Below, piece by piece: positions 17,501-25,332 of a DNA stretch of 64,000 bases. Each line of letters starts with the position of its first letter. Position 1 is the stretch's first letter. Source of the stretch: Apibacter mensalis (GTDB lineage Bacteria > Bacteroidota > Bacteroidia > Flavobacteriales > Weeksellaceae); assembly GCF_001418685.1 (NCBI RefSeq), contig NZ_LIVM01000001.1, positions 186,001 through 250,000 of the forward strand. The letters are read 5' to 3'. The position numbers were made by a program, and so were the translations under genes. The notes beneath the pieces were generated by a model. That model worked only from the letters and a program-made list of their open reading frames with translations. It did no database searches and was not told where the DNA came from.

Positions 17501-18961
17501 ATGTCTCAGGAAACGGATGTTAAAAAAATTCCTGATCTAAAACAGCAAAAAGTTGAATTTAGAGAGAATCTTGCAACAGCAGATGTATCTGGAGAAAGAA
17601 TATGGGTCTATGCTAGAAAACCTCATGGTAAATTCACTAAATACAGGAATATAGTCAGTGCTTTCCTTCTCATAATTATGTTTATATTTCCTTTTATAAA
17701 AATCAATGGAAATCCCATCTTTCTTTTTGATATACTAAATAGGCAATTTTATATATTCGGAGCTTATTTTTCCCCATCTGATTTTTATCTTTTCGGAATA
17801 GGTTTAATTACAACTACTGTATTCATCATTGTTTTTACCGTAACATATGGTAGAATTTTTTGTGGTTGGATATGCCCACAAACCATATTCATGGAACATG
17901 TTTTCAGAAAAATTGAATTTCTTATTGATGGAGACAGAAATATGCAAATACGTCTTGATAAACAAGAATGGAACAGTCAAAAAATTAAAAAAAGGATTTT
18001 AAAATGGTCCATTTTTCTTATAGCCTCCCTGATTATATGTGCCGTACTATTTTCTTATATTGTAGGAACAGATGAAATTATAAAAATATGTAAAGAAGGA
18101 ATTTCAAAAAATATAACTTTAGTTATTGTTTATATTATATTTACTGCTTTATTTTATTTTGTATTTGCATGGTTTAGAGAACAGGCCTGTACCTTTGTAT
18201 GCCCATACGGTAGACTTCAAGGAGTTCTTATTGATAAAGATACCATCAATATTGCTTATGATTTTGTGAGAGGAGAAGGAACTGCCGGTAGAGCAAGCTG
18301 GAGAAAGAATGAAGATAGAAAAGCTTTAGGTAAAGGTGATTGTATAGATTGCAAACAATGTGTTGAAGTTTGTCCAACAGGTATTGATATAAGAAACGGA
18401 AGTCAATTGGAATGCGTTAATTGTACCGCCTGTATTGATGCATGTGATATGGTAATGTCCAAAATGAAAATGCCGACAGGGCTAATCAGATATGCTTCGG
18501 AAAATATGATTGAAAAAAGAACAGATTTAAAATTTACTCCGAGACTAATTGCATATACCTTAGCTTTATTTGTATTACTATCTATTTGTATATCAATGTT
18601 TTTCATTAGATCAAACGTGGAAACGAAATTTTTAAAGATTGTAGGTACTCAATTTACTATCGAAAATCAATTAGTTGTTGACGAATATCAATTTATATTT
18701 ATCAATAAAACTACAGAAAAGAAAAAATTAAATGTAAAAATACTTAAACCTAATCATGCCACCATAACATTAGTAGGATATGGTACACAATTTACAATTC
18801 AACCTAAACAAACTCTCAAAGGTACTGCTACAATTAAAATTCCTCAATCTGATTTAGTTAAAACAAAAGAAGAAATTATTATTGGTATATTTGACGAAAA
18901 CGGTAAAAAAGTAAATGAGTATAAAACCAATTTTATAGGTCCTTCCAAAATACGATTTTAA
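17501..18961 (+). CDS. ccoG: Cytochrome c oxidase accessory protein CcoG (FixG/RdxA)
   Basis: This membrane iron-sulfur protein is thought to reduce Cu(II) to Cu(I) for cbb3 oxidase assembly. The 486 residues contain four to five membrane helices, the cysteine motifs CGWICPQ (C121) and CTFVCPYGRLQG, and a two-cluster ferredoxin domain starting at C281 (CIDCKQCVEVCPTGID then CVNCTACIDACD). The C-terminal third has another helix and an immunoglobulin-like periplasmic domain. It lies 160 bases after ccoP and 2 bases before ccoH, the order found in other Flavobacteriia. Confidence 0.95.
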   Translation: MSQETDVKKIPDLKQQKVEFRENLATADVSGERIWVYARKPHGKFTKYRNIVSAFLLIIMFIFPFIKINGNPIFLFDILNRQFYIFGAYFSPSDFYLFGIGLITTTVFIIVFTVTYGRIFCGWICPQTIFMEHVFRKIEFLIDGDRNMQIRLDKQEWNSQKIKKRILKWSIFLIASLIICAVLFSYIVGTDEIIKICKEGISKNITLVIVYIIFTALFYFVFAWFREQACTFVCPYGRLQGVLIDKDTINIAYDFVRGEGTAGRASWRKNEDRKALGKGDCIDCKQCVEVCPTGIDIRNGSQLECVNCTACIDACDMVMSKMKMPTGLIRYASENMIEKRTDLKFTPRLIAYTLALFVLLSICISMFFIRSNVETKFLKIVGTQFTIENQLVVDEYQFIFINKTTEKKKLNVKILKPNHATITLVGYGTQFTIQPKQTLKGTATIKIPQSDLVKTKEEIIIGIFDENGKKVNEYKTNFIGPSKIRF

Positions 18962-18963
18962 AT

Positions 18964-19425
18964 ATGAAATTCAAATTTACTTGGGGGCATGGAGTAATTT
19001 TAGCTCTGTCCTGCTTTATCATATTTATATGTACATTGATATTCACCATTGAATTTTCAAAAAATACTTTTGATCTTGTAACTGATAATTATTATGAAGA
19101 GGAAATAAATTATCAAAAGGAAATAGATGCTACCCATAATGCAGCTTTACTAAAAGAAAAACCTAAAATTGAAATAATTTCTGAATCCGGAATTAAAATA
19201 ATTTTTCCCAAAGAATTTAATTATACAAATACCACCGGAAAATTTAAACTTTTTAGAGCCAATTCTCAGGCTTTGGATATTAACAAGAATGAACTTGATT
19301 TATCTCCTTCTAATACATTATTAATACCGTCTAAAGTTTTAGTGAATGGAAATTATACATTGAAATTATATTGGAAAAAAGATAAAATTAACTATCAGAT
19401 GGAAATACCTATAACATGGAATTAG
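18964..19425 (+). CDS. ccoH: FixH family protein (CcoH-like oxidase assembly factor)
   Basis: The 153-residue protein has one N-terminal membrane helix (about 10-30, GVILALSCFIIFICTLIFTI). The FixH motif for the periplasmic side follows (DLVTDNYYEEEINYQKEIDA), and then a beta-rich domain. FixH/CcoH proteins work with CcoI and CcoG in copper insertion and stability of cbb3 oxidase. It starts 2 bases after the ccoG stop and overlaps the next gene by 10 bases, so translation is probably coupled. Confidence 0.9.
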   Translation: MKFKFTWGHGVILALSCFIIFICTLIFTIEFSKNTFDLVTDNYYEEEINYQKEIDATHNAALLKEKPKIEIISESGIKIIFPKEFNYTNTTGKFKLFRANSQALDINKNELDLSPSNTLLIPSKVLVNGNYTLKLYWKKDKINYQMEIPITWN

Positions 19426-20147
19426 ATATTGTTTACTTATATACAGCACTCAGCTTAGGATTATTAGGAGGATTCCATTGCATAGGAATGTGCGGTCCTA
19501 TAGCTTTTTCTATTGGACTGGATGCCAACAGTAAATTTAAATTTTACTCACAAAATATTTTATATCAATTAGGTAGAATAACTACTTATTCATTATTAGG
19601 TGGTATTTTGGGAATAGTAGGTAAAAGTTTTAATATAGCCGGATATCAAAAATACATATCCATCTTTGCAGGTATTCTTTTAATTCTTATGGTATTACTA
19701 CCGGGAAAAACAACTGAGATAGGTGATAATTTCAAACCGGTAAATAAGCTTATGATAAAAGTTAAAATATTTTTAGGTAGATTTCTTCAAAGAAAAGACA
19801 ATACTTCTCGATATCTTACCGGAATACTTAATGGATTTCTCCCTTGTGGCGCCGTGTATGTGGCATTAACTTCCTCAATAGCTGCAGGTGGAATCCTTCA
19901 AGGAATGCTTTTTATGGCTGTTTTTGGATTAGGGACATTTCCATTCATGTTTATAACAACATTGACCGGTAAATTCATTGGAGCTAAAGTTAGATTCAAA
20001 ATCCTAAAAATTTTCCCCTATTTTATAATTTTAATCGGTATTTTATTTATACTAAGAGGACTAGGCTTAGGCATTCATATGCTATCTCCCTCAGATAAAG
20101 CTTTAAAACTGGAACCAAGATCACACACTAAAAGTTGTTGCCATTAA
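19416..20147 (+). CDS. TauE/SafE (UreH-like) family membrane protein of the cbb3 module
   Basis: The 243-residue integral membrane protein has about six helices and the conserved CIGMCGPIAFS motif near residues 27-37, plus a GFLPCGAVYVAL block. Both are hallmarks of the COG2836-type proteins found beside ccoGH. The paired cysteines in a membrane motif and a C-terminal SCCH suggest metal or thiol handling; a role in copper supply to the oxidase is inferred from context. Automated labels of sulfite exporter are probably wrong here. Its ATG overlaps the ccoH end by 10 bases. Confidence 0.85.
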   Translation: MELDIVYLYTALSLGLLGGFHCIGMCGPIAFSIGLDANSKFKFYSQNILYQLGRITTYSLLGGILGIVGKSFNIAGYQKYISIFAGILLILMVLLPGKTTEIGDNFKPVNKLMIKVKIFLGRFLQRKDNTSRYLTGILNGFLPCGAVYVALTSSIAAGGILQGMLFMAVFGLGTFPFMFITTLTGKFIGAKVRFKILKIFPYFIILIGILFILRGLGLGIHMLSPSDKALKLEPRSHTKSCCH

Positions 20148-20212
20148 AACAGCTTCCTTTAAAAATAATCTTTCTTTTTTTAAAAATAAAAAAATAGTAA
20201 CTTCGCACCATT

Positions 20213-20959
20213 ATGGGGATGATTTCGAATATTGGAGCTTACTCTTTCTTAATGTCCAGGGTTTTTAAAAAACCCCAAAAAAGAAAAATTTTCATAAAAA
20301 GCTTACTTAGGGAAATAAATGATTTAGGAGTTAATTCAGTCGGATTAATTGCTTTTACATCATTTTTTGTTGGTGCAGTAGTTGCCATCCAAATGTATAA
20401 TAATTTTAAAACTTCAGCTTTCCCTATTCCCGATTATTATGTAGGATATGCAACCAAAGTTGTGCTTATATTGGAGTTCTGTCCTACAATCATCAGTGTC
20501 GTATTAGCCGGAAAAGTTGGATCTTTTATTGCATCCAGTATTGGTACTATGAGAGTGACAGAACAAATTGATGCTCTAGAAATTATGGGGGTAAACAGTC
20601 CTTCGTATCTGATTCTTCCCAAAGTGGTGGCTTCTTTATTCTTTAATGTTATTTTAATCATGATTAGTCTTTTGATGGGTATACTTGGAGGTTATTTTGC
20701 GGGAAGTTTTTCAGGAAGCTGGGCTCCAGTAGATTATGTTCAAGGGCTGCAAATGGCTTCACCTGATTTCTTTATTTACTATTGTTTTATAAAAACTATC
20801 GTATTTGCCTTTATCATATCAACTGTACCTTCTTACTACGGTTATACAGTAAAAGGCGGATCATTGGAAGTTGGGCGTAATAGTACTTCAGCTGTGGTAT
20901 GGACAACAGTCCTTATCATAATTACAAATTTAATGTTAACTCAACTTTTACTAGATTAA
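20213..20959 (+). CDS. mlaE: MlaE-type ABC permease (phospholipid transport)
   Basis: This permease belongs to the MlaE/YrbE family, which with MlaF moves phospholipids between the inner and outer membranes to keep the outer leaflet asymmetric. The 248 residues carry five to six hydrophobic segments and the family signature around VAGKVGSFIASSIGTMRVTEQIDALEIMGVN. A short start option exists two codons downstream. It is followed after 3 bases by the ATPase gene. No MCE-domain (MlaD) gene is adjacent, so the substrate-binding partner must be elsewhere. Confidence 0.93.
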   Translation: MGMISNIGAYSFLMSRVFKKPQKRKIFIKSLLREINDLGVNSVGLIAFTSFFVGAVVAIQMYNNFKTSAFPIPDYYVGYATKVVLILEFCPTIISVVLAGKVGSFIASSIGTMRVTEQIDALEIMGVNSPSYLILPKVVASLFFNVILIMISLLMGILGGYFAGSFSGSWAPVDYVQGLQMASPDFFIYYCFIKTIVFAFIISTVPSYYGYTVKGGSLEVGRNSTSAVVWTTVLIIITNLMLTQLLLD

Positions 20960-20962
20960 ACG

Positions 20963-21736
20963 ATGATCTCAGCAATAAACGTTACTAAATCATTTGATGG
21001 AGTAGAAGTCCTCAAAGGGATTACTACCAATTTTAAAAAAGGAAAAACAAATTTAATTATTGGACAAAGTGGTTCCGGAAAAACCGTTTTTCTTAAATGT
21101 CTTCTTGGACTGTTTGAACCTACTTCCGGACAAATATTGTACGAAAATACTGAAGCTTCTAAATTATCTGTATCTGAAAAGCAAAATTTAAGAAGTGAAA
21201 TAGGAACTGTATTTCAAGGAAGTGCCTTATTTGATTCCATGACAGTAGAACAAAATGTAAAGTTTCCTCTTGAAATGTTTGCAAACATATCAGAAAAGGA
21301 TATGAGAGAGCGTGTAGACCAAGTATTAGAACGTGTAAATCTTACGAATGCACGTAAAAAATTCCCATCTGAAATTTCCGGAGGAATGCAAAAAAGAGTA
21401 GCTATTGCTCGTGCTATAGTTAATAATCCAAAATATTTATTTTGCGATGAACCTAATTCAGGATTAGATCCTCAAACTTCTCTAATCATAGATAAGCTTA
21501 TTCATGAAATCACACGTGAGTACAACACAACTACTATCATAAATACGCATGATATGAATTCTGTTCTTGAAATAGGTGAAAATATAGTCTACTTAAAAAA
21601 CGGAATAAAAGAATGGGAAGGGGATAAAAATTCCATAGTAACCTCTGATAATCAGGCATTATTAGATTTTGTGTTCTCTTCTAAAATATATAAAATGGCC
21701 CGTGAAGCCATGTTATATTATCAAAATAAAAAATAG
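20963..21736 (+). CDS. mlaF: MlaF-type ABC ATPase
   Basis: This is the ATP-binding subunit partnering the MlaE permease. The 257 residues show Walker A GQSGSGKT, Q-loop FQGSALFDSM, signature ISGGMQKRVAIARA, and Walker B YLFCDEPNSGLDPQ. The FD-S/AL-FDSMTV region typical of MlaF follows the Q-loop. The gene starts 3 bases after mlaE and ends just before a terminator that lies inside the 3' end of the convergent manC gene. Confidence 0.93.
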   Translation: MISAINVTKSFDGVEVLKGITTNFKKGKTNLIIGQSGSGKTVFLKCLLGLFEPTSGQILYENTEASKLSVSEKQNLRSEIGTVFQGSALFDSMTVEQNVKFPLEMFANISEKDMRERVDQVLERVNLTNARKKFPSEISGGMQKRVAIARAIVNNPKYLFCDEPNSGLDPQTSLIIDKLIHEITREYNTTTIINTHDMNSVLEIGENIVYLKNGIKEWEGDKNSIVTSDNQALLDFVFSSKIYKMAREAMLYYQNKK

Positions 21737-21747
21737 GAAATTTATTA

Positions 21748-22842
21748 TTAATTGGAAGACTTCTTATTTTCTTCCAATTTTTTAATATTTTCTAAATAAT
21801 CCTTAATTTTTTGATCATTATTTCGAGGACATACCAATAATGCTTCAGAAGTATCCACTATAATAAAATCCGTAAGCCCATCAATAATATATATTTTATT
21901 AGAGAGATCTGTTTTTATAATGGTATTACTCGTATCGTATGTATAAATATTATTACCATGAACCGCATTTCCTTCTTCATTTTTATTAAAATTTTCATAC
22001 AATGCACTCCATGTACCTAAATCACTCCAACCAAAAGTAGAGGGGATCACCCAAACATTATCAGATTTTTCTAAAATGCCATAATCAATTGAAATTTTTT
22101 CTATATTCGAATAAATCTTTTCTACTGCATTTGATTCTTTATCTGTATTATATTCAGGAATTACGGATTCAAATGTTTGATACATATCCGGGAGATATTT
22201 TTGATACGAACTTAAAATGCTTTGACTTGACCAAATGAAAATTCCTGAATTCCATAAAAAATTCTTACTTTTTAAGAATTCTTTTGCTGTTTCAAGATTC
22301 GGTTTTTCTTTAAAAGATTTTACTTGGTATAAGCCTTCTTTTGCTTCCTTAGCATACTCAATATACCCATATCCTGTGTCAGGTCTAGTAGGAGCAATAC
22401 CCAGCGTAACCAATATATTTTCATGGTTAGCTTGTTTTAAAGCTGTTAACACATAGTTAATGAATTGTCCTTCATTAATAATTAAGTGATCTGACGGAGC
22501 TACAATAATACTCGCATCTGGATTTAATTTATGTATTTTCTCTGCCATATAAATATTACAGGCAGCTGTATTCATCATTTTAGGTTCACCAATAATTTGA
22601 TCAATTGAAATATCAGGTAATTGACTCAAAGTAAGACCTACATATTCCTTATTGGTAATAACAAAAATATTTTCCTTTAAGATAATCTTACTTATTCTTT
22701 CAAATGTCTGCTGAATTAATGTCTTCCCTGTACCTAAAATATCATGAAACTGCTTCGGGAATTTTGTCGTGCTTATAGGCCAAAAACGACTTCCTATTCC
22801 TCCGGCCATAATTACACAATAATAGTTCTTATTCTTTGTCAT
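21748..22842 (-). CDS. manC: Mannose-1-phosphate guanylyltransferase
   Basis: This enzyme makes GDP-mannose from mannose-1-phosphate and GTP for cell-surface polysaccharides and GDP-sugar derivatives. The 364 residues begin with the nucleotidyltransferase signature (AGGIGSRFWPISTTKFPKQF) and contain the GMP motif FKEKPNLETAKEF and the metal-binding VAPSDHLI. The C-terminal isomerase/cupin domain of bifunctional enzymes is missing, so this is the monofunctional form. Its ATG overlaps the stop of the SprT-like gene by 4 bases (ATGA), so the two are cotranscribed. Confidence 0.95.
   Translation of the reverse strand: MTKNKNYYCVIMAGGIGSRFWPISTTKFPKQFHDILGTGKTLIQQTFERISKIILKENIFVITNKEYVGLTLSQLPDISIDQIIGEPKMMNTAACNIYMAEKIHKLNPDASIIVAPSDHLIINEGQFINYVLTALKQANHENILVTLGIAPTRPDTGYGYIEYAKEAKEGLYQVKSFKEKPNLETAKEFLKSKNFLWNSGIFIWSSQSILSSYQKYLPDMYQTFESVIPEYNTDKESNAVEKIYSNIEKISIDYGILEKSDNVWVIPSTFGWSDLGTWSALYENFNKNEEGNAVHGNNIYTYDTSNTIIKTDLSNKIYIIDGLTDFIIVDTSEALLVCPRNNDQKIKDYLENIKKLEENKKSSN
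21750..21783 (+). terminator. Terminator of mlaEF, inside the manC 3' end
   Basis: A 9-bp stem (21750-21758 with 21771-21779, AATTGGAAG/CTTCCAATT) has a 12-base loop and T6 after it on the plus strand. It lies 13 bases past the mlaF stop and overlaps the last codons of manC, which runs the other way. Confidence 0.7.
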
Positions 22843-23453
22843 AAAACATCTATTTCAATAACTGGAGCATTTTCCGCTATCAAATATTTTCTACCTGTAT
22901 TTTTTTCAATGCAAATATAGCGAGTTTTTGATTTTTTTGATTTATAAAAACATTTATTATTAATTTTAAATAAAGTATTTAATTTTAAATCTTTCAATAA
23001 CAACGCATTCGGATTCTGTTTTTTTATAAAATATTCAGATAATTTTCTATCCGCATAAAAACTTGCTTTGGGATTCAGCATATAATCAGCCAATAATAAT
23101 TTTAATTCTTCTTCATATACATCAATACTTTCAAAAATCATCTCGGAAAAAATTTTTTTCCACTCTTTACCATGAGGTAATATTCTTTTTGAATATATAT
23201 CAAATGCTTTTAAATGTGCTATTTCATGAGTTAAGGTTAAAAAGCATAAAGATTTTGACATCCCCGAATTTACTGTAATTATATGAGGCTTACCTTCTAT
23301 TGGAACCTTATAATCACCTAATTTACTTGAACGAGGCTTTTTTATAACCAAATGAAACCAATAGGGATTTAACCATTTTTCAATATAAACGATAGCATCC
23401 TTGGGTATATGGGAAATTAATTTTGAATAATCAACTTTCTTGGGAGTTTCCAC
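22839..23453 (-). CDS. SprT-like zinc metallopeptidase-domain protein
   Basis: The 204-residue protein has the SprT-like HExxH zinc motif (LTHEIAHLKAF, about residues 78-88) with a further histidine in PHGKEWKKIF. The C-terminal section KLNTLFKINNKCFYKSKKSKTRYIC resembles the zinc-ribbon-like tail of SprT proteins but has only two cysteines. Bacterial function is not settled; the related SPRTN in eukaryotes cleaves DNA-protein crosslinks. Translation probably starts at GTG 23453, because no ATG occurs before the conserved core. The coupling with manC by a 4-base overlap is frequent in Flavobacteriia. Confidence 0.85.
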   Translation of the reverse strand: METPKKVDYSKLISHIPKDAIVYIEKWLNPYWFHLVIKKPRSSKLGDYKVPIEGKPHIITVNSGMSKSLCFLTLTHEIAHLKAFDIYSKRILPHGKEWKKIFSEMIFESIDVYEEELKLLLADYMLNPKASFYADRKLSEYFIKKQNPNALLLKDLKLNTLFKINNKCFYKSKKSKTRYICIEKNTGRKYLIAENAPVIEIDVL

Positions 23454-23581
23454 AATATTTGTAAATATTTCTGTAAATTTTATTCAAAAATAAGTCTTTT
23501 CTATTAAATAATTGAATAAGCGCCTTATATAAGAATGGTAATAGTAATAATATTTTTAAGACTTATAACTTTAAAAATATC

Positions 23582-23589
23582 TATCTTTG
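23582..23589 (+). promoter_or_regulatory. -7 box of the ricT-gldH-pbp operon
   Basis: An exact TAnnTTTG box (TATCTTTG) lies 22 bases before the ricT ATG. No TTG stands at the normal -33 distance. Confidence 0.5.
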
Positions 23590-23611
23590 CAAATTATATT
23601 AATATCAATAT

Positions 23612-24838
23612 ATGGAAACATGCAGTTCTTGTAGTTCAGAAGAACTACCTAAAGGATGTAAAAATAATGGAGCTTGTGGAACTGGAAATTGCAACAGTAA
23701 GCTTTCTGTATTCAATTGGTTATCCGACATACACCCCCCTAGCATAAAAAATGAGCCACAATATATTGAAGTACGATTTAAAGATGATAGAAAAGATTTT
23801 TATATAAATGATTCAGAATTATCTCTTTGCATAGGAGATATCGTTGCTGTAGAAGCTAATTCAGGGCATGATGTAGGAATTATATCCTTAACCGGAGAAT
23901 TGGTCAAAATTCAAATGAGAAAAAAAAGAGCAAAAATCGATGAGTTGTTTAAAGTGTACAGAAAGGCTTCACATAAAGATATTGAAATTTGGCAAAACTA
24001 TAAAAATAAAGAGCATACTGTTATGCTTGATGCAAGAAAAATTGCCAGGAGTTTGGGATTACAAATGAAGATTTGTGATGTGGAATACCAAGGTGACGGA
24101 TCTAAAGTTACCTTGTATTATACTGCAGAAGGAAGAGTTGATTTTCGACAGCTGATTAAAGATTACGCCATGGCATTTCGCTCAAAAATTGATATGCGGC
24201 AAATTGGATATAGGCAGGAAAGTGCAAAAGTTGGGGGAATAGGATCTTGTGGAAGAGAGTTATGTTGTTCAACTTGGTTAACAGACTTTAGGTCCGTTAA
24301 CACTGCTGCGGCAAGATATCAACAATTATCTATTAACCCGCAAAAATTAGCAGGGCAATGTGGTAAATTAAAATGCTGCCTTAATTTTGAATTAGATACT
24401 TACGTGGATGCATTAGCTGAATTCCCTTCCAGCCAAACTGTTTTAGAAACCGAGAAAGGAAAAGCATATTGTATTAAAGTGGATGTTTTCAGAAATCAAA
24501 TGTGGTTTACTTATACAGACAATCCGATATCTTGGCATCCCATAAATATTTATGAAGTTAAAAGATTAATTGATCTCAATAAAAAAGGTATAAATATAAA
24601 ACCATTAGATGAACTACAGCAAAAAGAAGAATTGAAAGTTGACTTAATTGAAGAAAATAATTTACATAGGTTTGAAAAAAGATCTAAATCTAATACAAAT
24701 ACAAAACGGAAAAGCAAAAATAAAAATCAACAACGAACCAATTTAAAAAATACAGCTGAGAAGCCTAAACCAAAAGCTAAAGCTAATAATGCCAATTCTA
24801 ATCAACAAAAGAAAAGACCTCCTAAAAAAAATAAATAA
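23612..24838 (+). CDS. ricT: PSP1-domain protein, RicT/YaaT-like
   Basis: The 408-residue protein belongs to the PSP1 C-terminal domain family (RicT in Bacillus, where it forms the RicAFT iron-sulfur complex acting with RNase Y). Conserved features are the cysteine motifs GSCGRELCCSTWLTDF and GQCGKLKCCLNFELDTY and the helix IARSLGLQMKICDVEYQGDG. The N-terminus has an extra cysteine-rich stretch (CSSCSSEELPKGCKNNGACG). The tail from about residue 350 is Lys/Asn/Gln-rich and probably disordered. In Flavobacteriia this gene regularly precedes gldH and the penicillin-binding protein, as here, with a 20-base gap to gldH. Its job in this phylum is unproven. Confidence 0.9.
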   Translation: METCSSCSSEELPKGCKNNGACGTGNCNSKLSVFNWLSDIHPPSIKNEPQYIEVRFKDDRKDFYINDSELSLCIGDIVAVEANSGHDVGIISLTGELVKIQMRKKRAKIDELFKVYRKASHKDIEIWQNYKNKEHTVMLDARKIARSLGLQMKICDVEYQGDGSKVTLYYTAEGRVDFRQLIKDYAMAFRSKIDMRQIGYRQESAKVGGIGSCGRELCCSTWLTDFRSVNTAAARYQQLSINPQKLAGQCGKLKCCLNFELDTYVDALAEFPSSQTVLETEKGKAYCIKVDVFRNQMWFTYTDNPISWHPINIYEVKRLIDLNKKGINIKPLDELQQKEELKVDLIEENNLHRFEKRSKSNTNTKRKSKNKNQQRTNLKNTAEKPKPKAKANNANSNQQKKRPPKKNK

Positions 24839-24858
24839 TTTTTTAGATCTGTTTTTAA

Positions 24859-25311
24859 ATGAAAAAATTCTTTTTTATACCTCTTTGCTTACTTCTCCTT
24901 TTTACTAATTGTAATCATAAATATGAATACTCACAAATGAAAAGTATCTCTAATACATGGAGTAAAAAAGATACCTTAAATTTTAATTTTAAAATTGAAA
25001 ATACTTCTGTCAAAAAAAATATAAATTTTGTGGTAAGAAATAATGAGGACTATCAATTTAGTAATCTCTATTTATTTATTAAACTAAAACAAGGGAAAAA
25101 AGTGATCAGCACCGATACTTTAAATTATAAATTAGCAGATAAAACAGGAAAATGGCTCGGCTCAGGCGTGGGTTCCATTAAAGAAATTTATTTTCAATAT
25201 AAAAGAAATTTTTTATTTTCTAAAACCGGAGATTATACTCTTTCCATTGTGCAAGGTATGAGAAAAGATACATTAAAAGGAATTATAGACTTTGGAGTAA
25301 ATATTGAATAA
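24859..25311 (+). CDS. gldH: GldH lipoprotein
   Basis: The 150-residue protein has a signal peptide with lipobox FTNC (Cys19) and the GldH body (KYEYSQMKSISNTWSKKDTL, TLNYKLADKTGKWLGSGVGSI, IVQGMRKDTL). GldH was found as an essential gliding-motility lipoprotein in Flavobacterium, but it is also kept in many non-gliding relatives and in species using only type IX secretion. No other gld, spr or por gene lies in this window. It is placed between ricT and the penicillin-binding protein, the standard order. Confidence 0.92.
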   Translation: MKKFFFIPLCLLLLFTNCNHKYEYSQMKSISNTWSKKDTLNFNFKIENTSVKKNINFVVRNNEDYQFSNLYLFIKLKQGKKVISTDTLNYKLADKTGKWLGSGVGSIKEIYFQYKRNFLFSKTGDYTLSIVQGMRKDTLKGIIDFGVNIE

Positions 25312-25332
25312 ATTTACCATAGAATACTAAAT

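Noticed and set aside
19416-20147. Sulfite exporter
   Set aside because: The TauE/SafE label is a domain name only. The CxxxC motif, overlap with ccoH and oxidase context fit a metal or assembly role better.
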